From NCBI RefSeq assembly GCF_016592555.1, contig NZ_AP014546.1, forward strand, positions 2,924,501-2,988,500: 64,000 nt of DNA, given 5' to 3'. Below are positions 1 to 8,795 of the stretch, piece by piece (position 1 is the stretch's first letter; each line of letters begins with the position of its first letter). The translations under genes and the position numbers were made by a program. This DNA is from Neptunomonas japonica JAMM 1380. Its GTDB lineage: Bacteria; Pseudomonadota; Gammaproteobacteria; Pseudomonadales; Balneatricaceae. The notes beneath the pieces were generated by a model that saw nothing but the letters and a program-made list of their open reading frames with translations, was not told the origin of the DNA and ran no database searches.

Positions 1-215
<215 letters not shown>

Positions 216-254
216 TTACCTTCCTATATTCAATTCTGTTAGTGAAAAAACGAC

Positions 255-449
255 TTAGATGTACGGCAACATACGACGGACCAAAGCGCGGTCTGCTGCA
301 TGAACCTGTAGCATCGGGCGAAGCTGACGCTTACGCTTAGTGCTTTTCTTGGTCAGAATGTGACTTTTGAAGGCCTGCTTGTGCTTGAAGCCATTTGCAG
401 TCTTTTTGAAACGCTTTGCCGCACCGCGGCAAGATTTAATCTTAGGCAT
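255..449 (-). CDS. rpmI: 50S ribosomal protein L35
   Basis: A 64-residue, strongly basic protein starting [15 protein letters not shown] with the downstream [23 protein letters not shown] stretch (here split by position) typical of L35. It is full length for the family. It sits between infC (97 bp upstream) and rplT (42 bp downstream), the standard infC-rpmI-rplT order. Its translation is probably controlled by L20 through structure in the infC-rpmI gap, as known in E. coli; that control is inferred, not seen. Confidence 0.97.
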   Translation of the reverse strand: MPKIKSCRGAAKRFKKTANGFKHKQAFKSHILTKKSTKRKRQLRPMLQVHAADRALVRRMLPYI

Positions 450-497
450 TACAAATCTCCACGCATTCGTTAGTTTTTTTCATTTGAGAAACGACAA

Positions 498-530
498 AAC
501 CCGTTCCTACCTAAAAGGCAGATACGGGTT
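498..530 (-). promoter_or_regulatory. Hairpin in infC-rpmI gap (possible L20 operator or attenuator)
   Basis: On the minus strand an AACCCGT arm pairs with ACGGGTT, with an inner CTGCCT/AGGTAG stem (one G-U pair) and a TTTT loop. It lies just after the infC stop and before the rpmI start. The 3' flank is not a clean U-tract, so a full terminator is unlikely. In E. coli this gap holds the L20 translational operator; the equivalence is inference from position. Confidence 0.5.
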
Positions 531-545
531 AAGCTGCTTTACAAA

Positions 546-1088
546 TTACTTCTTTTTCTTCGGGGCGATCACCATGATCATTTGACGGCCTTCCATCTTA
601 GGACGCTGTTCAACAACCCCTTGCTCTTCCAGATCTTTTTCGATCCGTAATAGCAAGTTCATTCCCAGTTCCTGATGAGCCATCTCACGGCCGCGGAAAC
701 GTAAAGTCACCTTAGCCTTATCCCCTGCTTCTAGGAAACGTACCAGGTTGCGTAGTTTTACCTGATAATCTCCATCTTCCGTCGCAGGACGGAATTTCAT
801 TTCCTTAACCTGAGTCTGATGCTGTTTCTTTTTAGCTTCAGCCTGCTGTTTCTTAACTTCGTATTGGTGTTTACCAAAATCCATCAATTTACAAACAATT
901 GGATCCGAGTCAGAAATCTGTACCAGGTCAAGTTCAGCCTCTTGCGCCATGTCAAGAGCCTGATTAATTGATACGACACCTACTTGCTCACCATCAGCAC
1001 CGATTAGGCGTAGTTCATGAGCTTTAATATGTTCGTTAATGGGTGTGCGATTATCACGACGCGCACCTCTTTTATTATCGCGCTTAAT
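546..1088 (-). CDS. infC: Translation initiation factor IF-3 (AUU start)
   Basis: IF-3 binds the 30S subunit, prevents premature 50S joining and proofreads the start codon. No ATG fits the true N-terminus: the first in-frame ATG (948-950) would remove about 46 residues of the N-terminal domain. Reading back gives an ATT codon at 1086-1088 followed by [20 protein letters not shown], the canonical IF-3 beginning, preceded by AGGAG at 1097-1101 with 8-nt spacing. The protein is then 180 residues, normal for the family, with the C-terminal domain ending in the usual VIAPKKKK. The rare AUU start is the known device by which IF-3 represses its own translation. It follows thrS closely. Confidence 0.95.
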   Translation of the reverse strand: MKRDNKRGARRDNRTPINEHIKAHELRLIGADGEQVGVVSINQALDMAQEAELDLVQISDSDPIVCKLMDFGKHQYEVKKQQAEAKKKQHQTQVKEMKFRPATEDGDYQVKLRNLVRFLEAGDKAKVTLRFRGREMAHQELGMNLLLRIEKDLEEQGVVEQRPKMEGRQMIMVIAPKKKK

Positions 1089-1106
1089 TGTTATATCTCC
1101 TAAAAA

Positions 1107-3020
1107 TTATTCGTAACCCTTCTGATCCACATCTTTTGCCAGAAAGTTGGTGAATGCTTCGATACTCATTGAGCCAAGATCTTCACCTGTGCGTGTTCTT
1201 ACTGCAACACAGCCCGTCTCGACCTCTTTGTCACCAACTACCAAAAGGAAAGGAACCTTCTGAAGAGTTCGCTCACGAATTTTAAAGCCGATCTTCTCGT
1301 TTCTCAAGTCCGAAATGGCTCTAAATCCATTATTTTGCAGTGTTTTTACTACATCCTGACAATAATCAGCCTGTTTGTCCGTGATATTCATCACAACAGC
1401 CTGTACTGGAGAAAGCCAAGCCGGTAATGCACCTGCATAGTTTTCAATCAGAATACCAATAAACCGCTCAAAAGATCCTAGAATTGCACGATGTAACATT
1501 ACCGGTGTTTCACGCTCATTAGCTTCATTTACAAACTGAGCTTCTAAACGACCCGGCATTGAGAAATCGACCTGAATTGTACCACACTGCCAGACACGTC
1601 CGAGGCAATCTTTCAAAGAAAACTCAATTTTAGGACCGTAAAAAGCACCTTCGCCGGGTAGCTCTTGCCAGTCAAGCTCAGCAGCATCAAGCGCATCAGC
1701 CAGTGCTCTCTCAGCTTTATCCCATACTTCATCAGAACCTACGCGCTGTTCAGGACGAGTAGAAAGCTTATAAATAATCTCTGTGAAACCAAAGTCAGCA
1801 TAAACCTCATGCAAAAATTCGATAAAGCTAGCCACTTCAGACTGGATTGCGTTTTCAGCACAGAAGATATGTGCATCATCCTGTACAAACCCACGTACAC
1901 GCATAATGCCATGCAAAGCACCTGACGGTTCATTACGGTGGCACGAGCCAAACTCAGCCAAACGCAAAGGAAGGTCGCGATAAGAGCGCAGCCCTTGGTT
2001 AAATACCTGTATATGGCATGGGCAGTTCATTGGTTTAATAGCAAAGTCTTTGCTTTCAGAGTGTGTTGTAAACATCTGATCAGAGAATTTATCCCAATGG
2101 CCTGACTTTTCCCACAAGCTACGCTCGACGACTTGCGGTGTTTTAATCTCTTGGTAGCCATGCTTAATCTGCTTATCACGCATGTACTGTTCGATCTGCT
2201 GATATAGCGTCCAACCATGCGGATGCCAGAACACCATACCTGGTGCTTCTTCCTGCAAATGGAACAAGTTAAGCTGTTTACCTAGTTTACGGTGATCACG
2301 CTTCTCTGCTTCTTCTAAACGGTGCAAATAAGCTTTAAGTTCTTTTTTATCGCCCCACGCCGTGCCGTAGATACGCTGCAACATCGCATTGCTTGAATCA
2401 CCACGCCAGTATGCACCTGCAACCTTCATCAACTTAAAGGCTTTAATGTGACCTGTTGAAGGGACATGAGGGCCACGGCATAGATCGATAAAGTCGCCTT
2501 GCGAGTAAAAAGAAAGATCTTGGTCAGCTGGAATAGCACTCAACAGCTCAACCTTATAAGTCTCACCCATTTTCTCAAACATGGCGATACTTTCATCACG
2601 ATTCATCACAGAACGGCTAATTGGCAGATTTTGCTTGGTTAGCTCGCTCATTTTCTTTTCGATCTTTTCTAGATCTTCAGAGGTAAATGGGCGCTCATAT
2701 GCAAAGTCGTAATAAAAACCGTTTTCAATAACTGGGCCAATTGTCACCTGTGCGCCAGGAAACAAAGCCTGCACTGCCATCGCCATCAAATGTGCGCAAG
2801 AATGGCGGATTACTTCTACACCTTCTTCGTCGCGTGCGGTAATAATAGCTAAGTCTGAATCCTCATTAATGACAAATGAGCTATCAACAGGTTGACCATT
2901 TACCTTACCAGCCAAAGCCGCTTTAGCGAGCCCAGCACCGATATCGGCAGCAACGTCAAATACAGAAACAGGGTTAGCAAACTCGCGTTTGCTTCCATCA
3001 GGGAGAGTAATAACAGGCAT
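1107..3020 (-). CDS. thrS: Threonyl-tRNA synthetase
   Basis: A 637-residue class II synthetase that charges tRNA-Thr. The N-terminal TGS domain occupies about residues 1-60 ([14 protein letters not shown]). The editing domain carries [10 protein letters not shown] near residue 73, and the catalytic core has [12 protein letters not shown] with the zinc-binding cysteine and [12 protein letters not shown]. The C-terminal anticodon-binding domain follows. Length matches the family (about 640). It is the first gene of thrS-infC-rpmI-rplT, ending 18 bp before the infC AUU codon. I did not resolve the upstream leader, where E. coli ThrRS autoregulates. Confidence 0.97.
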   Translation of the reverse strand: MPVITLPDGSKREFANPVSVFDVAADIGAGLAKAALAGKVNGQPVDSSFVINEDSDLAIITARDEEGVEVIRHSCAHLMAMAVQALFPGAQVTIGPVIENGFYYDFAYERPFTSEDLEKIEKKMSELTKQNLPISRSVMNRDESIAMFEKMGETYKVELLSAIPADQDLSFYSQGDFIDLCRGPHVPSTGHIKAFKLMKVAGAYWRGDSSNAMLQRIYGTAWGDKKELKAYLHRLEEAEKRDHRKLGKQLNLFHLQEEAPGMVFWHPHGWTLYQQIEQYMRDKQIKHGYQEIKTPQVVERSLWEKSGHWDKFSDQMFTTHSESKDFAIKPMNCPCHIQVFNQGLRSYRDLPLRLAEFGSCHRNEPSGALHGIMRVRGFVQDDAHIFCAENAIQSEVASFIEFLHEVYADFGFTEIIYKLSTRPEQRVGSDEVWDKAERALADALDAAELDWQELPGEGAFYGPKIEFSLKDCLGRVWQCGTIQVDFSMPGRLEAQFVNEANERETPVMLHRAILGSFERFIGILIENYAGALPAWLSPVQAVVMNITDKQADYCQDVVKTLQNNGFRAISDLRNEKIGFKIRERTLQKVPFLLVVGDKEVETGCVAVRTRTGEDLGSMSIEAFTNFLAKDVDQKGYE

Positions 3021-3171
3021 CTTTTTTCCTTGTTTATCAGTGGTGACCCCTACGACAGGTCACTTCTATATCAATGTGTTAAACGTATCGTACAAACTAG
3101 GTACGCAACGCTGGACGCGCATTTTATCAAACTCAACTAATATTGCTATGCACAAACGCTTAAAAACCCTA

Positions 3172-3900
3172 CTAATCAGTACTTTCAAGTAAGTTTCGCG
3201 TGTAAAGGACATGCTCAGAAGCCATTTTTTTAGCTTGCTCGGCGTCTCTTTTATACAGGGCCTGATAAATAAGCTCATGCTGCAGGCGAATCCCATCTGG
3301 GTAACGACCAAATTTGATTAAGGTTCGATTGAGCACCCCATAAATGGCATTAAAATAGCGGTTATAAAATAGCTGACTAAAGGATGTAATTAATACATGG
3401 TGACTGGACTCAGCAATCATCGTATGAAAACGCAAATCCGCCTTAGCTTTATCCAGCGTAGTGAGCCCCTTACTACGAACCTGCATTCTTTCAAATTCTC
3501 GGGCAATACCCTCTAACTGCTGATCAGTGGCTCGTAGCGCTGCAAAGTATGCCGCCTCTCCTTCTAGAAAAGCGCGCGCCTCCATTACCTGAAGCTGAAA
3601 AGCGAGGTTATCCCCCACCCCTTCCACTGGCATATCTATATATTGCGCCATCACATTTTGGCAAATGCTTCTACCGCCATGTGCCGTCGAAATTAAACCA
3701 TCTAACTCCAACTGCTGAACGACCTCTCTAACGCTGGAGCGAGCCAAGGAAAACTCATCCACTAACCGGCGCTGAGATGGCAACATCTGACCCGGGATAA
3801 TACTGCCCGAGACAATTTCATGCCGCAGAAAGCGGTCGAGTTGCTGCTTTTTAGTGAGCACAGTTATTAGCGACTCCTTGCTAGCTAGTTCTTCGCCCAT
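3172..3900 (-). CDS. lldR: GntR-family (FCD) transcriptional regulator, likely LldR
   Basis: A 242-residue regulator with an N-terminal winged helix (IVSGSIIPGQMLPSQRRLVDEF, then SSVREVVQQLELDGLI), roughly residues 25-90, followed by an all-helical FCD ligand-binding domain containing ARAFLEGEAA and FHTMIAESSHH. AGAGG precedes the ATG. It is divergent from lldEFG with about 150 bp between, and a FadR/LldR-type operator lies in that gap. LldR-type regulators respond to lactate and control lactate oxidation genes. The effector is inferred from context. The symbol is assigned by neighbourhood; PdhR- or GlcC-like specificity cannot be excluded. Confidence 0.8.
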   Translation of the reverse strand: MGEELASKESLITVLTKKQQLDRFLRHEIVSGSIIPGQMLPSQRRLVDEFSLARSSVREVVQQLELDGLISTAHGGRSICQNVMAQYIDMPVEGVGDNLAFQLQVMEARAFLEGEAAYFAALRATDQQLEGIAREFERMQVRSKGLTTLDKAKADLRFHTMIAESSHHVLITSFSQLFYNRYFNAIYGVLNRTLIKFGRYPDGIRLQHELIYQALYKRDAEQAKKMASEHVLYTRNLLESTD

Positions 3901-3932
3901 CCCTACCTCTTTTTATACACTAATCATATTCT

Positions 3933-3943
3933 TGGTCAGACCA
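3933..3943. promoter_or_regulatory. FadR/LldR-type operator palindrome
   Basis: TGGTCAGACCA is a perfect palindrome of 5-bp arms around one base, matching the TGGTnnnACCA core bound by PdhR/LldR-type FCD regulators. It lies 33 bp upstream of the regulator start and about 108 bp upstream of lldE, suiting control of both divergent promoters. Confidence 0.7.
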
Positions 3944-4050
3944 GTTCATAACGTAGCATATATTTCGCTCAGCACTTTGCCTATCTTTGTAGGCATACAA
4001 GCACCGTATTAAATATAAAAATTAACGAATAAGAACCTCAGGTAAACACC

Positions 4051-4839
4051 ATGCACGCATCCGAAAAGCCAATTAAGGTTGGTCTGTTTGTCACTTGTCT
4101 GGTCGACATGTTTCGCCCTAGCATCGGTTTTGCAACCATTAAGCTTCTCGAAAACGCAGGCTGCACAGTCTCTGTTCCAGAAGCACAAACCTGCTGCGGA
4201 CAACCCGCGTTTAATTCCGGCGACAAGAAATCAACACAAGACATTGCCCGCCAGACGATTCAAGCCTTTGATGGATATGAATATGTTGTCGGTCCATCGG
4301 GATCGTGCATTGGTATGCTGCATCATTACACTGAACTCTTTGAAGAGAACGACCCTTGGAAAGCCCGGGCTGAAGATCTAAAAAGGCGTGCATTTGAGAT
4401 CACCTCGTTTCTTACGGATGTACTGGACTTCAACACAATTCTTAGCAAATACGATGCAAAAGCCACCTATCACGATTCTTGTGCAGGTTTACGTGAACTG
4501 GGCGTTAAACAGCAACCGCGTAAATTACTCGCTAAGGTTGCTAATTTAACGCTTAGCGAGATGGAAGAGTCCGAAACCTGCTGTGGTTTTGGCGGTACGT
4601 TTTGCGTTAAATACCCTGATATATCCAATCGCATGGTAGAAAACAAAACATCGAACATTGTAGATTCTGGTGCTACCACCTTATTAGGCGGTGACTTAGG
4701 CTGCTTGCTCAACATGGCGGGTAAGCTCAAACGCCAAGGCCACAAAATTGAAACACGTCATATCGTAGAAGTCCTTGCAGGCATGACTGATGAACCCGCT
4801 ATTGGCGATACCGATTACGAACTTGGCCAACCGGCATAG
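4051..4839 (+). CDS. lldE: L-lactate oxidation Fe-S subunit LldE/LutA
   Basis: A 262-residue cytoplasmic protein with two cysteine-rich CCG domains: TCCGQPAFNSGD near residue 48 and SCAGL ... TCCGFGGTFCVKYP around residues 148-190. These motifs bind Fe-S clusters in the heterodisulfide-reductase/LutA family. It is the first gene of lldEFG, ending 11 bp before lldF. The complex oxidises L-lactate to pyruvate and passes electrons to the respiratory chain. Upstream lies the divergent FCD regulator. Neither a lactate permease nor a D-lactate dehydrogenase is in view, so the substrate is inferred from the three-gene set. Confidence 0.92.
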   Translation: MHASEKPIKVGLFVTCLVDMFRPSIGFATIKLLENAGCTVSVPEAQTCCGQPAFNSGDKKSTQDIARQTIQAFDGYEYVVGPSGSCIGMLHHYTELFEENDPWKARAEDLKRRAFEITSFLTDVLDFNTILSKYDAKATYHDSCAGLRELGVKQQPRKLLAKVANLTLSEMEESETCCGFGGTFCVKYPDISNRMVENKTSNIVDSGATTLLGGDLGCLLNMAGKLKRQGHKIETRHIVEVLAGMTDEPAIGDTDYELGQPA

Positions 4840-4850
4840 GAGATACAGTC

Positions 4851-6257
4851 ATGCAAATTACTAGCCCCGCATTCAAAGAAAACGCTCGCATCGCCTTACA
4901 TGATGCTGGCTTACAAAAAGCACTGGGTAACCTTAAGGAAGGCTTTCCTGTTAAACGCTCGACTGCCGTTGCCCGCATGCCTGAGTTTGAACAGCTCCGT
5001 GATGAAGGTACGACGCTTAAAAACCACATACTTGAAAACCTAGATATCTACTTAGAACAATTTGAAGCGAACGTCATCAAAAACGGTGGACATGTACATT
5101 GGTGTCGCACGCCCGAAGATGCCTGCAAAAAGATTTTAGATATCTGTAAAGAAGTCGACGCAAAAACAGTCACCAAAGGCAAGTCGATGGTCTCTGAAGA
5201 GATCAACCTTAACGACTACTTAGAAAAGAACGGCGTAGAGCCGATCGAGACAGATTTAGGCGAATATATTTTACAGCTACGTGGCGACCACCCCAGTCAC
5301 ATTATCGCCCCAGCCATTCACCTGAATTTGGAAGATGTATCTGAAATCTTTCATGAAAAGCACAAGCGCCCTAAATCAAGCGATCCTAAAGTGCTGATGC
5401 AAGAAGCGCGCGAAATGCTTCGCGAGAAGTTTGCCGGTGCCGATGTCGGTATTACCGGTGCTAACTTTTTAGTCGCTGAAACTGGTTCCAGCATCATTGT
5501 CACCAATGAAGGTAACGGCGACTTAACGCAAACATTACCTAAAACACACATTGTTGTGACCTCGATTGAAAAAGTAGTGCCAACACTTGAAGACATGACA
5601 CTCTTCCTGCGCTTGCTGGCTCGCTCAGCAACCGGGCAAGAATTTACCGTGTACAACACCTTATCGACAGGACCACGTAGAGCAGGAGATCAGGACGGAC
5701 CCGAAAACTTCCACGTGGTCCTAGTCGATAACGGCCGTAGTGAAATGGTAGGTAGTGAGTTCCAAGAGATGCTGCGCTGCATTCGCTGCTCAGCTTGTAT
5801 GAACCACTGCCCGGTTTACGGTGCTATTGGTGGGCACAGCTACGGATGGGTTTACCCTGGCCCAATGGGTTCAGTGCTAACCCCAAAAATGATTGGTATT
5901 GAAGAGGCAGGGTTACTGCCTAACGCCTCAACATTTTGCGGAAAATGCGAATCGGTATGCCCGGTACGTATCCCTTTGCCTAAGCTGATGCGCCATTGGC
6001 GTGAAGATGAGTTCTCCAAGCATTTGAGCCCTAAAGCAGTACGCTGGGGTATTGGCGGCTGGGCCTTCTTTGCTAAACGCCCGACCTTGTATCGCTTACT
6101 CTCTATCAGCTCCAACTTGTTTTTGCGTGTGATGGCGGGAAAAAAAGGCCATATCAAGAAGATCCCTCTGGCAGGCGGCTGGACCGATGGCCGAGATATG
6201 CCAGCACCCAGAGGCAAAACCTTTATGTCTCAATATAAATCACGTAAACAGCGCTAA
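4851..6257 (+). CDS. lldF: L-lactate oxidation iron-sulfur protein LldF/LutB
   Basis: A 468-residue protein with an N-terminal LUD domain (about residues 70-300; GANFLVAETGSSIIVTNEGN) and a C-terminal pair of 4Fe-4S sites: CIRCSACMNHCPVYG at about residue 308 and FCGKCESVCPVRIPL at about 362. Architecture and length match LutB/LldF. AGGAG at 4838-4842 precedes the ATG by 8 nt and overlaps the lldE stop, so the genes are translationally close. It is thought to carry electrons between the catalytic part of the complex and the membrane quinone pool. Confidence 0.93.
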   Translation: MQITSPAFKENARIALHDAGLQKALGNLKEGFPVKRSTAVARMPEFEQLRDEGTTLKNHILENLDIYLEQFEANVIKNGGHVHWCRTPEDACKKILDICKEVDAKTVTKGKSMVSEEINLNDYLEKNGVEPIETDLGEYILQLRGDHPSHIIAPAIHLNLEDVSEIFHEKHKRPKSSDPKVLMQEAREMLREKFAGADVGITGANFLVAETGSSIIVTNEGNGDLTQTLPKTHIVVTSIEKVVPTLEDMTLFLRLLARSATGQEFTVYNTLSTGPRRAGDQDGPENFHVVLVDNGRSEMVGSEFQEMLRCIRCSACMNHCPVYGAIGGHSYGWVYPGPMGSVLTPKMIGIEEAGLLPNASTFCGKCESVCPVRIPLPKLMRHWREDEFSKHLSPKAVRWGIGGWAFFAKRPTLYRLLSISSNLFLRVMAGKKGHIKKIPLAGGWTDGRDMPAPRGKTFMSQYKSRKQR

Positions 6258-6270
6258 CGGAGGATATGTT

Positions 6271-6936
6271 ATGAGTAAAGCAGAAATTCTTGGCAACATT
6301 CGCCGTGGCCTAAAACGTGGTGAAGCCACACAAGACCAAAGACAAGCCGTAACTAACCGGATCAACAAGCATGCGCGTAATATAGTGCCACAACGCACAC
6401 AGCTACCACACGACCAACAGGTAGCGCTCTTTATTGAAATGGCGACAGAAGCCGCCGCCCAGATATATCAATTAGAGAGCATTAACGACGTTCCTAAAAC
6501 CTGTGCTAATTGGTTAAAAGATCAGCAGATCAACACGCTAGTAACCGCCAGCGATGAAGAAATCACTTCACTTGACTGGAGCAGTGCTACCAATCTTACT
6601 TGCGTGCAGCGCGTTGCAGAAATAGGCGATGTTGCCAGCTTAACCACAAGCTTTGCTGGCATCGCAGAAACAGGTACACTCATGCTGCATTCGGGAGCAA
6701 CCAGCCCAACCACACTGAATTTTTTGCCTGACAACCACTTTGTCATTTTGAAAAGGTCTGACATTGTTGGGCCCTACGAAGACGCGTGGCAAAAACTGCG
6801 TGATAAAACCAAAGGCGACCTACCACGTACCGTTAATATGATTACAGGCCCTTCACGCAGTGCGGATATTGAACAAACACTACAAATGGGCGCACACGGA
6901 CCTAAAGATCTAATCATCTTATTAATTAATGACTAA
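6271..6936 (+). CDS. lldG: L-lactate oxidation LUD-domain protein LldG/LutC
   Basis: A 221-residue protein consisting mainly of a LUD domain with FAGIAETGTLMLHSG and FLPDNHFVIL, ending in PSRSADIEQTLQMGAHGP. The open frame extends upstream into lldF, but a perfect GGAGG at 6259-6263, 7 nt before the ATG at 6271, marks the real start, giving MSKAEILGNIRRGLKRG. It is the third subunit of the LutABC/LldEFG lactate oxidation complex. The gene ends just before a strong bidirectional terminator, so the operon is lldEFG only. Confidence 0.92.
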   Translation: MSKAEILGNIRRGLKRGEATQDQRQAVTNRINKHARNIVPQRTQLPHDQQVALFIEMATEAAAQIYQLESINDVPKTCANWLKDQQINTLVTASDEEITSLDWSSATNLTCVQRVAEIGDVASLTTSFAGIAETGTLMLHSGATSPTTLNFLPDNHFVILKRSDIVGPYEDAWQKLRDKTKGDLPRTVNMITGPSRSADIEQTLQMGAHGPKDLIILLIND

Positions 6937-6974
6937 GCTTTAAGTTGTAAATATGAGCCTTGAGTTTTCTACAA

Positions 6975-7002
6975 AAAAAGGGTGCCTATTGGCACCCTTT
7001 TT
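6975..7002. terminator. Bidirectional Rho-independent terminator
   Basis: AAAAAGGGTGCC-TATT-GGCACCCTTTTT is a perfect 12-bp stem with a 4-nt loop. Both strands end in a U-run, so it closes lldEFG on the plus strand and the small lipoprotein gene on the minus strand. Confidence 0.92.
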
Positions 7003-7016
7003 ATTAACAATACTGG

Positions 7017-7148
7017 CTAGCTTTTAGAAGCTTTCTCGATTGCGGCACCGCCTTTTTTGAGATCCTTACCAATCCCTTCAACCGTGCTACAACCCGACAC
7101 TGCAGCCGTTAAAACGATAGCCACTAGAGCGATATATATTTTTTTCAT
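7017..7148 (-). CDS. Entericidin A/B-like small lipoprotein
   Basis: A 43-residue protein, so short that automatic gene callers often skip it. It begins MKKIYIALVAIVLTAAVSGC: a short basic start, a hydrophobic stretch and a lipobox (VSGC), so the mature protein is a lipidated peptide of about 24 residues (CSTVEGIGKDLKKGGAAIEK...). The GxGxDxxxGGxAI pattern matches the entericidin EcnA/EcnB family of envelope lipoproteins. E. coli EcnB is a stress-induced bacteriolytic lipoprotein with EcnA as antidote; here only one gene is present. It reads into the shared terminator. Its role is not known from the sequence. Confidence 0.85.
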   Translation of the reverse strand: MKKIYIALVAIVLTAAVSGCSTVEGIGKDLKKGGAAIEKASKS

Positions 7149-7237
7149 TCACTGTCCTAATATTTAAAACTGTATTCCAAGCGATATTTCATACAACTTT
7201 CTAAACAATCATGCGTAACTCAACAAACCTTAACCTG

Positions 7238-7474
7238 CTACTTGTCTTCACGCAACAATGTATCAAGCTCATCAACCATATCTGACCAATCAGCATCATT
7301 TTCCCGGCTCTCTTTTATAAACTGAGCCTGCCCTTGTGTCCAGAAAACAGCCTCTTCAAGGGGGATACCTTCATCAACAGAGTGGCTACCAATGAAGGAT
7401 TCAATATCATTTTCTTCTGCAGCCAAACCTAGCTGAAGAAACAGATTAGTAAGATTATGCTTTACCGTATCCAT
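7238..7474 (-). CDS. DUF2789 family protein
   Basis: A 78-residue acidic protein: MDTVKHNLTNLFLQLGL, then EEAVFWTQGQAQFIKES and DWSDMVDELDTLLRE. This pattern (MD..H.L..LF.QLGL, FWT..QA.FL.E, DADW...VDELD.LLR) is the DUF2789 family found across gamma- and betaproteobacteria. No function is established. It is a single-gene unit lying between the lipoprotein gene and yigZ. Start and length fit the family. Confidence 0.8.
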   Translation of the reverse strand: MDTVKHNLTNLFLQLGLAAEENDIESFIGSHSVDEGIPLEEAVFWTQGQAQFIKESRENDADWSDMVDELDTLLREDK

Positions 7475-7689
7475 GCTTCGCTCCTTATCCAGCTCTTCAT
7501 AAAACCTTTACAAATGTTTTTCAAACATCGTGTAACACCAAGGATGCAAAATTAGACCGTAGCAAGGCGCATAAATTCATTTAAAAGGAGCGTCATATAC
7601 CAAGCAACATGACAGACTCTGATATCATTAACCCGACGTTTAAACGCTTACTTCTATAACCTTAGTTATCAAGCAGATGGAACCCCGCA

Positions 7690-8304
7690 TTGGCCGACGC
7701 TTTTTACTTAAAACCCATAGCAATTACTGAAACGCTATATGAAATTAAAAAGAGCCGTTTTTATGTCTCTATCACACCACTATCGACTATTGAAGCAGCG
7801 CGCAGCTGTATACAGCAGGCAAAAGCGACAACCCCATCTGCCAACCACCACTGCAGCGCATTTATTACCAGCACACCCCACGCAGAAGATGGCTTTGGTT
7901 ACAGTGATGATGGCGAGCCTTCCGGCACGGCAGGCAAGCCGATGTTTAATGTCCTGCAAGGTAATAATGTGGGCGAAGCCTGTGTAATCGTCACACGCTT
8001 TTTTGGTGGTATAAAACTGGGCACCGGCGGCTTAGTACGCGCTTACTCCACCAGCGTAAAAGAAGCGATAGCACAGGCACAATTTGAAGAAGTTCACCCT
8101 AGAGCGACCGTAGAACTAACCTACCCTTATACGCTTTCATCAACAGTGGATGCCATATTGCATAGCTTTGATACACAAATAATCGACAGCCAATATGCGG
8201 AATCCGTAACACTTAAAATCAGCATAACGGCAACGGCGGTTCACGAGCTCACACAGCAAGTGCAAGAGCGTGGTAGAGGGTTGTTACAGATAGAGGCTGT
8301 TTAA
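7690..8304 (+). CDS. yigZ: YigZ/IMPACT family protein
   Basis: A 204-residue protein with the N-terminal IMPACT domain: KKSRFYVSI, then NHHCSAFI and DDGEPSGTAGKPMFNVL, followed by VTRFFGGIKLGTGGLVRAYS, the hallmark of the family. A C-terminal ferredoxin-like domain (about residues 135-204) matches the DUF1949-type domain of YigZ. The best in-frame start is TTG at 7690; no in-frame ATG precedes the conserved part, and the ribosome-binding site is weak. The biochemical role is unclear; in eukaryotes IMPACT binds GCN1 in translation control. Confidence 0.88.
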   Translation: MADAFYLKPIAITETLYEIKKSRFYVSITPLSTIEAARSCIQQAKATTPSANHHCSAFITSTPHAEDGFGYSDDGEPSGTAGKPMFNVLQGNNVGEACVIVTRFFGGIKLGTGGLVRAYSTSVKEAIAQAQFEEVHPRATVELTYPYTLSSTVDAILHSFDTQIIDSQYAESVTLKISITATAVHELTQQVQERGRGLLQIEAV

Positions 8305-8485
8305 ATATATTTCATGTCCTACTAAAAGCTTTTATTCAAAGTTTTTCAGAAAGCCTTCACAACACTCTTTTTATTAGGCTTGCTGCACAGTAGAGATTAA
8401 AGATGATAATCAAGACTCCAAAAATAGAGTAGTAAATAACATATAAGTGATACATTATTTACGACTACAATAAATGGAAACCACC

Positions 8486-8707
8486 ATGACCGATAAAATA
8501 AACGACGATGCTTTAATAGCTCTCAAAATCGCTTTTACCTATATGCCTAAAGCGATTGAAGTGACTAAATATGAATACGGTGATCGCTATGAAGCGGTGC
8601 TGGAGCATATTGAAAAAGTAAGAGAGGCGCTGCTGATCAACGATGTTGATCCTGAAGAGGTGTATGGCGAAATCGACCCTGATAACACACCTAATTCTTC
8701 CTATTAA
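8486..8707 (+). CDS. Small acidic protein of unknown function
   Basis: I do not recognise this 73-residue protein. It is predicted helical (ALIALKIAFTYMPKAIEVTKYEY, shown by position) with an acidic C-terminal tail, VDPEEVYGEIDPDNTPNSSY, and lacks a signal peptide, membrane segment or cysteines. An upstream in-frame ATG at 8474 would add four residues; GGA 8 nt before 8486 favours the shorter form. The last codons and stop fall inside the first copy of a direct repeat that also occurs at the end of qorB. It is probably a real gene from its codon pattern, but this is not certain. Confidence 0.6.
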   Translation: MTDKINDDALIALKIAFTYMPKAIEVTKYEYGDRYEAVLEHIEKVREALLINDVDPEEVYGEIDPDNTPNSSY

Positions 8708-8760
8708 AAAACGGCACACAACTTTTTCGTATACCGCTTTGTTTCTTTAGAGCTTCAGAC
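8690..8760 (+). repeat. Direct repeat copy 1 (flanks the LysR-qorB block)
   Basis: CCTAATTCTTCCTATTAAAA at 8690-8709, followed by CGGCACAC, recurs almost exactly at 10710-10740. Similarity continues more weakly through GTATACCGCTT. Copy 1 begins inside the small orphan gene and covers its stop. It may be a duplicated 3' trailer. Confidence 0.7.
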
Positions 8761-8795
8761 ACACCTTACGTGAGTTTGAAGCAGTACCTCTTACA

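Noticed and set aside
1665..2218. Open frames antisense to thrS
   Set aside because: They overlap a fully conserved thrS and have no family motif or ribosome-binding site.
4009..4745. Small frames antisense to or out of frame with lldE
   Set aside because: lldE has clear CCG Fe-S motifs across the region; the others are compositional shadows.
7017..7148. Entericidin toxin-antidote pair
   Set aside because: Only one entericidin-like gene is present; no second adjacent lipoprotein frame was found.
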